Positions 17,477 through 25,662 of a stretch of 64,000 nt of DNA are shown piece by piece. Location of the stretch: NCBI RefSeq assembly GCF_002117935.1, contig NZ_BDJE01000022.1, forward strand, positions 1 to 64,000, written 5' to 3'. Made by a program: the position numbers and the translations under genes. The notes under the pieces are model-generated. The model saw only the letters and a program-made list of their open reading frames with translations, was not told the origin of the DNA and did no database searches. How positions within the stretch are numbered: position 1 is the first letter of the stretch; each line of letters starts with the position of its first letter. This DNA comes from Nocardioides sp. PD653-B2. Its GTDB lineage: Bacteria > Actinomycetota > Actinomycetes > Propionibacteriales > Nocardioidaceae.

Positions 17477-17512
17477 GTGATCGCTGCCACCCCCGGGCAG
17501 CACTTAGGAGAC
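17477..17512 (+). promoter_or_regulatory. ICE promoter element 4
   Basis: GTGATCGC, 20 bases, TAGGAGAC (one mismatch). AAGGAGG follows after one base. The spacer contains a small palindrome (TGCC...GGCA). It points to the gene at 17565 (alternative ATG 17553). Confidence 0.75.
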
Positions 17513-17564
17513 CAAGGAGGACTGGCGCAGCCGGTGCCGGTCCACGGGATCCATGGGAGTTCAC

Positions 17565-17795
17565 ATGAATGATGCCGCTCGCGAGGAAGCCGCGCTCGAG
17601 GAAGAGGCCCGTCAGCGCGCCGAGGAGATCAGGGCCACCGACAAGGCAGCCGCCCAGGCCACGGCCGCCGACACCGGCCCCTCCTCCGACGCCGAGATCG
17701 CTCAGGTCCACCGATCCGGCCGCCAGCACGACTACACCGACACGGCCGCCTACCAGCGGCCCCAGCTCGGCCGCCGCCGCGGCCCGCGTCGGTAG
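17565..17795 (+). CDS. Small charged hypothetical protein
   Basis: 76 residues. The N-terminal half is a charged helix (REEAALEEEARQRAEEIRAT); the C-terminus is basic (QRPQLGRRRGPRR), so nucleic-acid or membrane-lipid contact is possible. ATG 17565 has TGGGAG 7 bases upstream; ATG 17553 in the same frame is the alternative. A strong AAGGAGG at 17514 has no start codon at the usual distance, so a short leader peptide cannot be excluded. Function unknown. Confidence 0.5.
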   Translation: MNDAAREEAALEEEARQRAEEIRATDKAAAQATAADTGPSSDAEIAQVHRSGRQHDYTDTAAYQRPQLGRRRGPRR

Positions 17796-17804
17796 GAGGT
17801 CGCG

Positions 17805-17981
17805 ATGGCTACCGCACTCGCATCAGCAGACGCTAGCCGCATCCCCGGCCGCACGACGGTCCGCTGGGTCGACTGCTCCCACAAGCTGGGGTCGCTGCCG
17901 TGCATCAACCACATGCCGCACGAGGGCAACGGCCGCGGCTGCGTGCACCACTCAACGTCCGGCTTCCAGGACGACGAGTAG
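17805..17981 (+). CDS. Small Cys/His-rich protein (58 aa)
   Basis: ATG at 17805 with AGGAGG 5 bases upstream, 9 bases after the previous stop. The product contains VDCSHKLGSLPCINHMPHEG and GCVHHSTSG: three cysteines and several histidines that could bind one metal ion. It converges on the M48-like gene. Function unknown. Confidence 0.5.
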   Translation: MATALASADASRIPGRTTVRWVDCSHKLGSLPCINHMPHEGNGRGCVHHSTSGFQDDE

Positions 17982-18012
17982 GCCGCGGACCCTGCGGCGC
18001 CGAGAGAGCTCC

Positions 18013-18882
18013 TCAGCCGTGCACCATGTGCAGGCGCGGTCGCGGCTGCTGCTCGACGGCTGTCTCCAGGCGCTGCAGCCGCTCGAGCGTCATGGGATGC
18101 CCACGACGCCCGAGCAGGCCAGCCAGCACGGAGCCCAGGCCGAGGGAGACCACCAGCTGGTCGGCCGCGGCCTCCGAGTGGGCCTCGATCCGCCGGCTGG
18201 CCGCCGGCACCAGGTAGGACAGGGCGATCACCGCGCCGCCCAGGATCCCCGGGGCGGCCCGGCCCTCAGCGACCGACTGCACGATGCAGATCACCGCGAC
18301 GACACCGCGCAGCGTCCACGCCAGCCGCATCAACGGAAGCCAGGCGAAGGCTCGGCCCACGCCACGGAACGTCGCGACCACCAGCCGCCACGGCGTCGTC
18401 GCGGCGAGCGCAGCGAGTTCCAGCCGTGGCCGGATCGCTCGCCGCCGGCCGACGGCATGAGCCATCGCGGCGGCCGCTTCCGCAGCGGTCACTCCCCCGC
18501 GGTACGTGGCGTCGACCAGTCCGGGGGTGACCACGACGGCGCGATCCGCGATCGCCACAGCCACCGGGGTGCTCGGATCCTGGCGCCGGCGCACGAACAG
18601 GGCGTCGACTCCGACGCCGCGGCCACCCAGCTCGGCGAGCACGGGCGTCATCACCTGGAGCTCAGCTGCGGTCGCGGGACGCGACCGGGTCAGCGTCGCG
18701 ATCGCCGGCACCTCGAGCCGGCCGGTCGCCAGCGTAACGAGCAGGCCGGCTGCGACCAGGAACGCCACCAGGCCAAGGGCCGGCGGGAGCAGGGCGCACA
18801 CCACCACGGTGAGGACGAAGCTCACCAGCAGCGCCGGCGCCAGCGTCACCACCCTCAGCACGGTCATCGGGAACCTCATCAT
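18013..18882 (-). CDS. M48/HtpX-like membrane protein with degenerate active site
   Basis: 289 residues. Two N-terminal membrane helices (LLVSFVLTVVVCALLPPALG and LVAFLVAAGLLVTLATGR) and two further hydrophobic stretches give the M48 topology. At the place of the zinc motif HEXXH it reads AAMAHAVGRRR: the first histidine stays, the glutamate and second histidine are gone. The downstream glutamate region is kept (AHSEAAADQLVV). A paralogue with an intact HELGH lies at 36317-37120 in the same element. It is therefore probably a proteolytically dead family member. ATG 18882 (or 18879) begins the first helix. Confidence 0.7.
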   Translation of the reverse strand: MMRFPMTVLRVVTLAPALLVSFVLTVVVCALLPPALGLVAFLVAAGLLVTLATGRLEVPAIATLTRSRPATAAELQVMTPVLAELGGRGVGVDALFVRRRQDPSTPVAVAIADRAVVVTPGLVDATYRGGVTAAEAAAAMAHAVGRRRAIRPRLELAALAATTPWRLVVATFRGVGRAFAWLPLMRLAWTLRGVVAVICIVQSVAEGRAAPGILGGAVIALSYLVPAASRRIEAHSEAAADQLVVSLGLGSVLAGLLGRRGHPMTLERLQRLETAVEQQPRPRLHMVHG

Positions 18883-18936
18883 CACGACCCTCCTCCATCT
18901 GTCAGCACTAGTGCGAATCTCTTGACTTTGCTCGCG

Positions 18937-18972
18937 GTGATCGTCCGGCGACCGCGGTACGACATAGGCGAA
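18937..18972 (+). promoter_or_regulatory. ICE promoter element 5
   Basis: GTGATCGT, 20 bases, TAGGCGAA. Three mismatches but exact spacing. It lies between the divergent 18882 gene and 19104 and points to 19104, with an unusually long leader of about 130 bases containing the DnaA box. Confidence 0.55.
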
Positions 18973-19011
18973 CGAGACCAGTTTGTGCCCAGCCGCCGAC
19001 ACGACCCCGAG

Positions 19012-19020
19012 TTATCCACA
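19012..19020 (+). other. Perfect DnaA box TTATCCACA
   Basis: TTATCCACA is an exact strong DnaA box. It is the only perfect copy I noticed in the intergenic DNA of the element and sits in the leader of the 19104 operon. Together with the DnaA-domain-IV protein and the Orc1/Cdc6-like ATPase it makes this region a candidate replication or regulatory site. A single box alone is weak evidence for an origin. Confidence 0.45.
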
Positions 19021-19103
19021 GCCCGCCGCTCTACGGAGCGAAGACCGACCCGGACGTGGGTTCATGAGCCAGACCGACCTCCGACCGAAAGAAGGAACAC
19101 CCC

Positions 19104-19469
19104 GTGGATACCTTCAACGCTGACGGCATTTGGTACCGCCTCGGCTCGATCGCTCTCTTGCTGCACCAGGCCGCTACCCAGGTGTGGAGCGACGTCGACC
19201 GGGCCGCCGCCGACTCGCCGCTGCACGATCTCGGGCTTGGCGTCTATCTCGCGCACTCCCAGGCCAGTGCCCTGCTGCCCGACGACTACGAGCTGCCCGA
19301 CATCGACGAGGACGCGGAACTCGAGGAGCGCACGCCGCTGCAGCTGCTGACCGAGGCCGAGGAGCTGACCCGTCCCCTGCCGCTGCACCGGCCCGACCTG
19401 ATGCACGGTTCGCAGCTGGTCGTCGACCTGTGCGACCTCATCCGGGAAGCCCGCGGCCTTGGCTACTGA
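19104..19469 (+). CDS. Acidic hypothetical protein
   Basis: 121 residues, strongly acidic (LPDIDEDAELEERTPLQLLTE), mostly helical, no membrane segment and no family recognised. GAAGGAA precedes the ATG by 7 bases. The stop overlaps the TTG start of the next gene by 11 bases, so the two form an operon behind ICE promoter element 5. Confidence 0.65.
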   Translation: MDTFNADGIWYRLGSIALLLHQAATQVWSDVDRAAADSPLHDLGLGVYLAHSQASALLPDDYELPDIDEDAELEERTPLQLLTEAEELTRPLPLHRPDLMHGSQLVVDLCDLIREARGLGY

Positions 19470-20982
19470 TCTGCGGCTGGCGTACGCCGACATCGACGAG
19501 CAGCTCTTCGACGTCGACCAGATCCCGATGACCTCGCGCGACGTGCGCAGCGTTGGCGAGATGCTCTTCGACGTCGACTACCTGGCGCGCCAACTCCTTA
19601 TGGACGTCGACGGCGACGCCGCCGGCACGCTGTTGCGCAGCTGGCCGCCGATGGTCGCGGCCGCCGAGGACCTGTGGGCATCCCTACCCGGTCGACGTCC
19701 TCGCGTCGACGAGCGGGACCGGTCCATCACCAGCCTCTCCGCCCAAGCCGCAACCATCCAGACCAGCCTCTCCGGCCGCACGGCCTGGCCAGGGCAAGGC
19801 CCGACCAGCCCCCGCATCGACCAGATGATTCAGACCTTCCTCAACGCCACCTCGCTGGTCCGTCGCTACGGCGCCGAGATCCTCCACGAGCAGCCAGACG
19901 CTCACCGCGACCTCGAGGCAGCACGCACCCGGATCATGCACGGGCTCTACCTCACCGCCCACGCCGTCAACGTCGCGCTCCACGAGCACGGCCGCGACCG
20001 CGTCAACGACGCCCGCAGCGCCGGCCGCCCGATCCACCTGGCACAGCACCATTCCCCCTACGCGATCGCCCCCACCGGTGTCTGGATCGACCGGATCTCC
20101 GCCTGCGAGAACACCGCCCGCAGCTACCTGACCGCTCGATTCACCCAAGCCCTCGCCGGCGAGGCGATGCGCCCCGTCGACGACCCGGGCCGGCTGGCGC
20201 AAGCACTGGCCAACTGGGACATCCAGACCCACCGCGCGCTGGCCAGGGACGTCGAACCGTCCAACATCCTGCTGCTCACCCGCACCCAGGGGCTGATCGC
20301 CGGCGCGAGCATTGTCCTCATCGACGCGGCCGCAACTGCCGGCGTGCTCGAGTGTTCCGATCGCCTGGTTCCCGCCATCGCCGAGGCAGGGCGGTCCTGG
20401 AGCAACCTGGCCAGCCGCTGGAGCGACCTCGCTCCCCCAGGAGCCCGCCTCGAGGAGCCGCTGGCTCGCGCTGCCGCGGAGGTCCGCGCCGCGTACCGCC
20501 AGATCACCCACGACAAGACCACTCTCGCTACCCCAGACGTCATCGCCGTACGCCCAGGGCTGCCCCAAGCCGTGCCCGCAACGCTTCGCGCGATCGAGGC
20601 GGGGTCCGAGCTCGCGGTCGTCGTCGCCGAGAAGGCCGACGCACCCGACCTCATCGGGCCGGCCCGGGCCCTGTCCCGCCGAGCGCACAACGACGTCGAG
20701 GCCGGCCTGGCAACGGCGCCGGCATTCGGCCGCGACGTCGTCTGGGTCTCCCCCGCCGACATCCTCGTCAAACGACTGGTCCCAGTCCCGGCGCCAGTCT
20801 CGGAGGCGATGCGCGCAGCCAGCAGAGCCACGAGTGTGGCCGCGAACGCCGCTTCCGCGGCCGCGGCGCTGCACGATCTGCGGCGAGGAGCGTCGCCTGC
20901 CGGTTCGGGTAGGTGCATGGGTCGCGAGGTCCGGAAGCCCCACCCGATGTCCGGAACGCGGCCTTCCGGGCCTTCTCGATAG
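19459..20982 (+). CDS. Large helical hypothetical protein of the ICE
   Basis: 507 residues from a TTG start that overlaps the previous gene. The sequence is almost entirely alpha-helical and rich in Ala, Arg and Asp. The N-terminus shows repeated FDVD motifs (EQLFDVDQIP, EMLFDVDYLA) and its helices resemble those of the upstream 121-residue protein. I recognise no domain. It is the last ICE backbone gene before the cargo island, which begins about 230 bases downstream. Possibly the C-terminal 40 residues (GSGRCMGREVRKPHPMSG) are aberrant read-through at the island border. Confidence 0.65.
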   Translation: MATDLRLAYADIDEQLFDVDQIPMTSRDVRSVGEMLFDVDYLARQLLMDVDGDAAGTLLRSWPPMVAAAEDLWASLPGRRPRVDERDRSITSLSAQAATIQTSLSGRTAWPGQGPTSPRIDQMIQTFLNATSLVRRYGAEILHEQPDAHRDLEAARTRIMHGLYLTAHAVNVALHEHGRDRVNDARSAGRPIHLAQHHSPYAIAPTGVWIDRISACENTARSYLTARFTQALAGEAMRPVDDPGRLAQALANWDIQTHRALARDVEPSNILLLTRTQGLIAGASIVLIDAAATAGVLECSDRLVPAIAEAGRSWSNLASRWSDLAPPGARLEEPLARAAAEVRAAYRQITHDKTTLATPDVIAVRPGLPQAVPATLRAIEAGSELAVVVAEKADAPDLIGPARALSRRAHNDVEAGLATAPAFGRDVVWVSPADILVKRLVPVPAPVSEAMRAASRATSVAANAASAAAALHDLRRGASPAGSGRCMGREVRKPHPMSGTRPSGPSR

Positions 20983-21213
20983 GGTCAGATCGGCATGTTG
21001 GGCCGTAGGACGGCCGTGGACAGGGTCCCGGTCATGACTACGCTTCATAGAGGAATGCAGGGTTCAGGTAGGGCGGCGCGCGAGGCGTCCCAGATGGTAG
21101 GTTGCCGGGCTGCGTTGTACGCCGCCTCTGACCCCGCGCCGATCAGGACGGGCTACGCGCGTAGCCCAGAATGTCGCGCATCGCTCAACACCCCTAGGTG
21201 AGCCCGTTGGGAC

Positions 21214-22329
21214 CTACTGCGGCGTTCGAACCACATGCCGGAAGGAAAGGCCGGCATCTGTCGGGACGCCATCGAGGCGCACCAAACGACCTGAGTTCAC
21301 CAGCGACCTCACCGCAGTCATTGCTTGGCTCTCTTTGTACACCGTGCGATAGAGCGCGAACTTACGGAGCTCGTAGATCGGCACTTGGCCGTTGCGTTGA
21401 CTCTTGACGTGCTCGACGATGAGCCGCTCCAGAGCCGACGTCTGTGGCTCGAACGCGATGTCGAGCATCTCTTGCTCGGGGTCACGCGGATCGCGATAGC
21501 CCATCCCGGCAATTGGATCAACCTCCCACATCGCCTCCTTCATCTTGCGCAGGCCCAGATCATGTGTAGTTCCAAAAACGAGGTAGAGGGACGCGCCTCG
21601 TGTGTCGACCAGCTCGAAGTCGAGCACGTGTGTGAACCCGGCCTTGCGGACGGATTCCCGGTATTGCTTCATCAGCCAACGCTGTTTGTTCGAGGGCGAC
21701 TGCTTTACGACCTCGCGCCAGTCGCTGTCTCCGAAGACGGAGTCGCCGTGCTTGATGTCGGTAACGTCCGCAAATCGAGAAAAGTATTGGGGTTGAATAG
21801 TGATGATGACTTCGCCGCCCGGGTAAGCAAACCTCCCGACCAATGCCGCCGAAACGCCTCCTCCCCAAGTGTCGAGGACCGCCAGAATTGGACGATTCCA
21901 CGCGTTTGCGCGGGTTAGAGCGTGCTCAAGTGTCGGCTCACAATCGCCCTTCTGTACCGTGACGTGGACTCCGTGTTCCTGAAGCTGGTCAAGCGGCACC
22001 GGTAGAGCAGCTTTGGCGAGCTCGCCCGGCAGAATGTCAATGCATCGCTGATCATGGTCTACGAAGATGAACCGGATGCCTCCGTCACGAACCCTTGTGC
22101 GAATTTTCGGGTTGCTGACTAAGGTGCGCATCGCGATCACCGGAGAGCCGGGGGCGCCGTCCGTGTAGATACCGGGGCCGGAAAATCCCTCGGCGTAGGT
22201 GATGTTTGCGTTCCAACCCGTCACCATGATGGGCATCCATTTGGACAGGTACATCTCGTAGAGGGCGTGCTTCGCCTTCGTGTGCGGGTCGGCGGGCCAC
22301 GGCACGGGGTTCTTTCCAGCCATCGACAC
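21214..22329 (-). CDS. tcmP: Three-Cys-motif partner protein TcmP (copy 1)
   Basis: 371 residues. Family features: PHTKAKHALYEMYLSKWMP, then YAEGFSGPGIYTDGAPGSPV at residues about 45-65, a Rossmann-like strand RFIFVDHD and LAVLDTWGGG. TcmP proteins are defined by pairing with three-Cys-motif (DUF5131) proteins; the fold suggests a nucleotide- or SAM-binding enzyme, but the reaction is unknown. A C-terminal winged-helix-like part (IVEHVKSQRNGQVPIYELRK) is visible. Third codon positions are less GC-rich than in the ICE backbone, which suggests separate acquisition. Divergent to copy 2. Confidence 0.8.
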   Translation of the reverse strand: MSMAGKNPVPWPADPHTKAKHALYEMYLSKWMPIMVTGWNANITYAEGFSGPGIYTDGAPGSPVIAMRTLVSNPKIRTRVRDGGIRFIFVDHDQRCIDILPGELAKAALPVPLDQLQEHGVHVTVQKGDCEPTLEHALTRANAWNRPILAVLDTWGGGVSAALVGRFAYPGGEVIITIQPQYFSRFADVTDIKHGDSVFGDSDWREVVKQSPSNKQRWLMKQYRESVRKAGFTHVLDFELVDTRGASLYLVFGTTHDLGLRKMKEAMWEVDPIAGMGYRDPRDPEQEMLDIAFEPQTSALERLIVEHVKSQRNGQVPIYELRKFALYRTVYKESQAMTAVRSLVNSGRLVRLDGVPTDAGLSFRHVVRTPQ

Positions 22330-22592
22330 TCACTTCGTCAGGGCACCACTCTTCGGAAGCGCTAGTGGTGCAGGCGAGCACGACCGTAACAGCGACCTGA
22401 TCCGCTTTCGAAAGATCCCGGAATATTGGCGCTGAGTCCTACCGGCGTGACATTGCCTCGCATTGCTCCAGCCTTCCAGCCCGTCGCCGATCATCCGCCC
22501 GTGGCACCGAAGAGCCTCTATCCAAAGCGATTCTCCTGCTCAGGACATCCAGCCAGCACTACCCTCGACAACCAAGGCATGACGGGGGACGA

Positions 22593-23735
22593 ATGAGCAA
22601 CAACAAGAACTTCTTCGAGGCGCCGCAGGCGGCCGCGGTCTACAAGCACAAGCTGATCAAGAGTTACATCCCTGCCTGGGCGGGGAAGGTCGGCTCCACC
22701 TCCGAGGACAAGCGGGTCGTCGTCTATGACGCGTACTCCGGTCCGGGTCGGTACGAAGACGAGCAGCCTGGCTCACCCGAGTTGCTGGTGGACACCGCCG
22801 ACGCGATGGCGAACCTGCGCTCCGTCTTCTCAGTGTTCAGCGAGAAGGATCAGGGCTACTGCGACCGCCTGAGCGAACTGCTCGTGGAGAAGGACATTGA
22901 CACCGACACGTACGAAGTCCGGCGCGGTCCGGTTGAGGACCACATAGACACCGTTCTCTCCAACGCGGGTGAGCTCCCGCTGTTCGTGTTCCTAGATCCC
23001 TACGGCCTGACGATCCCGTTCGACCGGGTTGTTTACGTCCTCAAGTCACGCGACAAGACGGGCTACTCCCGGCTCCTGCAGCCGAAAACTGAGTTGCTCA
23101 TGAACTTCTCGTTCGAAGCCGTGCGGCGCATCTCAGGGGTGGTGCGGTCCACCAAGGACTACGCCGCCAAGCAGGGCCAGATCGACGCACTAAACAACGC
23201 TCTCGGCGGAGACTGGTGGCAAGACCTCGCACGCGACGAGCCTGAGGGCTGGGTCATGGACGTGCTCGAGGGCTACGCAGATCGCGTTGCCAGCGCCGCC
23301 GAATGTGGCTACATCACAGCGGACGTTGCCGACTCGTTGCAGGCGCAGCCCGTCTACGAACTCATCCTCTTCACGCGTCACACGGATGGGTTCTGGGAGA
23401 TGGCGAGGTCCATGTCGATGGCACGCAAGGAATGGCGCGAGTGGCTGGTGGCGGCAAAGGAGGAAGCTACTGGTGGCCAGGTTGAATTCCGGGGACTGGA
23501 CTTCGACGACGACGAGTCTGCGTGGGTGGCTGAACTGGCCGACAACATGGAAGCGATCCTGAGGTCGGTACCTGGCTTCACCGTCGAGAACAAGCTTGGT
23601 GAGGTACTTGGCCGCACGCTTGGTCTTGCGCGCGAGATGCACATCAGGAAGGCGCTGAAGATCTTGGAAGAGCGCAAGGTCATCGCAATTGCCCCGAAAG
23701 GCAAGCTCCAGAAGGCCTACATCGCGCGCAAGTGA
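22593..23735 (+). CDS. tcmP: Three-Cys-motif partner protein TcmP (copy 2)
   Basis: 380 residues, divergent relative of the protein at 21214. It keeps YKHKLIKSYIPAWAGKVG, VVYDAYSGPGRYEDEQPGSP and LPLFVFLDPYGLTIPFDRVV. A C-terminal winged-helix-like segment (VENKLGEVLGRTLGLAREMH) follows. The two copies are clearly different in sequence, so this is not a recent duplication. Its last 19 bases overlap the end of the convergent DUF5131 gene, an unusually tight link that supports a shared function. GGGGGAC precedes the ATG. Confidence 0.8.
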   Translation: MSNNKNFFEAPQAAAVYKHKLIKSYIPAWAGKVGSTSEDKRVVVYDAYSGPGRYEDEQPGSPELLVDTADAMANLRSVFSVFSEKDQGYCDRLSELLVEKDIDTDTYEVRRGPVEDHIDTVLSNAGELPLFVFLDPYGLTIPFDRVVYVLKSRDKTGYSRLLQPKTELLMNFSFEAVRRISGVVRSTKDYAAKQGQIDALNNALGGDWWQDLARDEPEGWVMDVLEGYADRVASAAECGYITADVADSLQAQPVYELILFTRHTDGFWEMARSMSMARKEWREWLVAAKEEATGGQVEFRGLDFDDDESAWVAELADNMEAILRSVPGFTVENKLGEVLGRTLGLAREMHIRKALKILEERKVIAIAPKGKLQKAYIARK

Positions 23736-24475
23736 CGCGAGGTCTCCGGCATCTCGGACCACGTCAGGCCGTCGAGTTCCCGCCCACCACTCTTGGCTCG
23801 GATTCCACCCCACTGCTTGAAGAAGAACGGCGTGCGTGCGGCAACGCACTGGTCCCGAATCTCTCGGATCCACTCGGGATCGACAGGTCGAGCCCCGACG
23901 CCGCTCTCACCGCCTGCAATCACCCAGTCGATGCCGTCGAGCGGTACGTCAGGCAGCGGGCCGAGCAGTGGTTCGCACGAAAGGAAGCGCACAGTCGCGG
24001 GGACCTTGGCGAGGTCGGTGATGCGGTCGTACTGATCTGCGGACTCGACGCTCACGCCCATCCAGACGTTGCTAGGCCATTCGAGTTTGTCGGCGATCCT
24101 CGTCAGCCTGCGGGCCCTCTTGGTCAGGACTTGGTAGGTGTGGTGGGGCGTGTCCTCCATGACCCGGAACACCTGCTGAATGAAGTCCAGCGGCACGCGC
24201 GCGTGGAAGAGGTCGCTCATCGAGTTCACGAACACGACTCGCGGACGCTTCCACGAGTACGGAATCTGGAGCGCCTCCAGATGGACGGTCACATCGAACC
24301 CGGGACCACTCGTCCTAGGGTCACCATCGTTCTGATACTTGGGGTTCCCCATAGCCTTCAGCCGCTTGGCCAGCGTGAGTGCGTAGCAGTTGTCGCAGCC
24401 AGCGGAGACGCGGTCGCAACCCGTCGTCGGGTTCCACGTCGCTTCGGTCCACTCGATGGCGCTCTTGTCTGACAT
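23717..24475 (-). CDS. DUF5131 (phage Gp37/Gp68-like) three-Cys-motif protein
   Basis: 252 residues. The N-terminus SAIEWTEATWNPTTGCDRVS is followed by AGCDNCYA, giving the CX6CX2C three-Cys motif that probably holds an iron-sulfur cluster in radical-SAM fashion. Other family marks: VFVNSMSDLFHARVPLDF, TYQVLTKRARRL, NVWMGVSVESADQ, FLSCEPLLGPL and VIAGGESGVGARPV. The reaction is not known; a nucleic-acid modification or repair role has been proposed only by analogy. ATG 24475 fits the family start. A perfect LexA box lies 19 bases upstream, so expression should follow DNA damage. Confidence 0.88.
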   Translation of the reverse strand: MSDKSAIEWTEATWNPTTGCDRVSAGCDNCYALTLAKRLKAMGNPKYQNDGDPRTSGPGFDVTVHLEALQIPYSWKRPRVVFVNSMSDLFHARVPLDFIQQVFRVMEDTPHHTYQVLTKRARRLTRIADKLEWPSNVWMGVSVESADQYDRITDLAKVPATVRFLSCEPLLGPLPDVPLDGIDWVIAGGESGVGARPVDPEWIREIRDQCVAARTPFFFKQWGGIRAKSGGRELDGLTWSEMPETSRHLRAM

Positions 24476-24493
24476 GCAAGCACTGTATCTTGT

Positions 24494-24509
24494 TCGAACG
24501 TACGTTCGA
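24494..24509. promoter_or_regulatory. LexA (SOS) box
   Basis: TCGAACGTACGTTCGA is a perfect 16-base palindrome matching the mycobacterial/actinobacterial LexA consensus TCGAAC-N4-GTTCGA. It lies 19 bases before the ATG of the DUF5131 gene, with a TACAGT-like -10 between. The rest of the 24476-24762 stretch shows no gene. Confidence 0.85.
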
Positions 24510-24762
24510 CCCAGTCCAAAAGTGCGTCGGTAGCCCGCGTCGTCGCACGCGGGCTCCCACCGTGAAGATGTGGCTTCACATCTCCCTCGCACCGCACATT
24601 CAGCGATGCCTTTGTCCGCGGCCAGTGCCCCGAGGTCTGCCGTGCCCGACCTGGTCCAGCGTTGAAGCGATGATGCAGGGCCGCGCTGACTGCGCCAGGG
24701 TCGAGCTGAATGGGGCCGCCGTGAGGTGACCGCAGGTCAGGTTCGCCGGTTGTGAGGGCGGG

Positions 24763-25662
24763 TCAGTCGTTGCCGTAGTCGCCTTCGTACGGGATGTCGC
24801 TGCTATCGCCCTCTGCCTGGAATGTCTCTTCAATCCCGGCCTCGTCCAAGACCTGGTAGTCGTCAAGAACCAGGCCGCAGTGGGGACAACTGAAGTACTC
24901 CGAAGTGACAGTCAACGTCACGATGACGTCCTCGTCGTACTCGGTCTCGACGTCTGTCACGTCGTCGCCCTCGACGACACCCTGACCTCCGCACGCGGGG
25001 CAGGTCTCGTCCTGGGAATGGCCAAGCGAAGCTGAAAGAGACCTACCTGGTTGCCATTCGTGGGCGACCCGCGCCGGCAACGTGCCCGCCTCGTACTGTG
25101 CACGGCGCTGCCTGGCGCGTTCCAGCAGCATCTCGGTACGATGCTCGACGTTTCTCTTGTTTCGCTCTAGGTGGTCCCGAACGACCGTCGCCCGGGAGTC
25201 GCCCACGAGGTCCTCGGCTTGACGGTCGCACGCAGCAACGAGGATGACCACCTGGGCCCAGTAGCGCGGCCACCAAGCGGTCTCCGGGATAAGCGTGAAC
25301 TCTGCCGTTGCGCCGTGTAGATACTCGTTCCGGGCATGGGTGATCTTTTCGGCCTCTGCCTTGCTAAATGGCCTAAATGCCTTCTCGCATCGGGAGTAGA
25401 GCGTCTTGGCAGCGACGGACTCGAACCGAGCGTTCCCGCCGATAAGCCCGAGTGCGATCAAGACGTTCGTGCCATCCTCGGATGGCACAGCGATCAAGAG
25501 CGGCGACTGCCGAGCGAGAGCTGCCTTAGCAAGCAGTTCCAGGGCCAAGGATGCCCACAACGCACGCTCGTCGAAGAAGCGGACATCCTCGTCATCCATC
25601 GCCTTGTTGAGGAAGAGTTTGGCCTTTAGCCACAATGCCTCGTGGTCGTACGGAGCACTCAC
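24763..25662 (-). CDS. HEPN-like domain plus C-terminal zinc ribbon
   Basis: 299 residues. The N-terminal ~130 residues are helical and look like a HEPN domain: ERALWASLALELLAKAALAR for the second helix and ITHARNEYLHGATAEF for the last, with RNEYLH fitting the RX4-6H ribonuclease motif. The C-terminus has CPACGGQG and CPHCG, a zinc ribbon, separated by an acidic strand, and an acidic tail. HEPN proteins are often RNases in toxin-antitoxin or phage-defence systems. Its ATG overlaps the stop of the dioxygenase gene upstream by 4 bases. The HEPN assignment is from motif reading only. Confidence 0.6.
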   Translation of the reverse strand: MSAPYDHEALWLKAKLFLNKAMDDEDVRFFDERALWASLALELLAKAALARQSPLLIAVPSEDGTNVLIALGLIGGNARFESVAAKTLYSRCEKAFRPFSKAEAEKITHARNEYLHGATAEFTLIPETAWWPRYWAQVVILVAACDRQAEDLVGDSRATVVRDHLERNKRNVEHRTEMLLERARQRRAQYEAGTLPARVAHEWQPGRSLSASLGHSQDETCPACGGQGVVEGDDVTDVETEYDEDVIVTLTVTSEYFSCPHCGLVLDDYQVLDEAGIEETFQAEGDSSDIPYEGDYGND

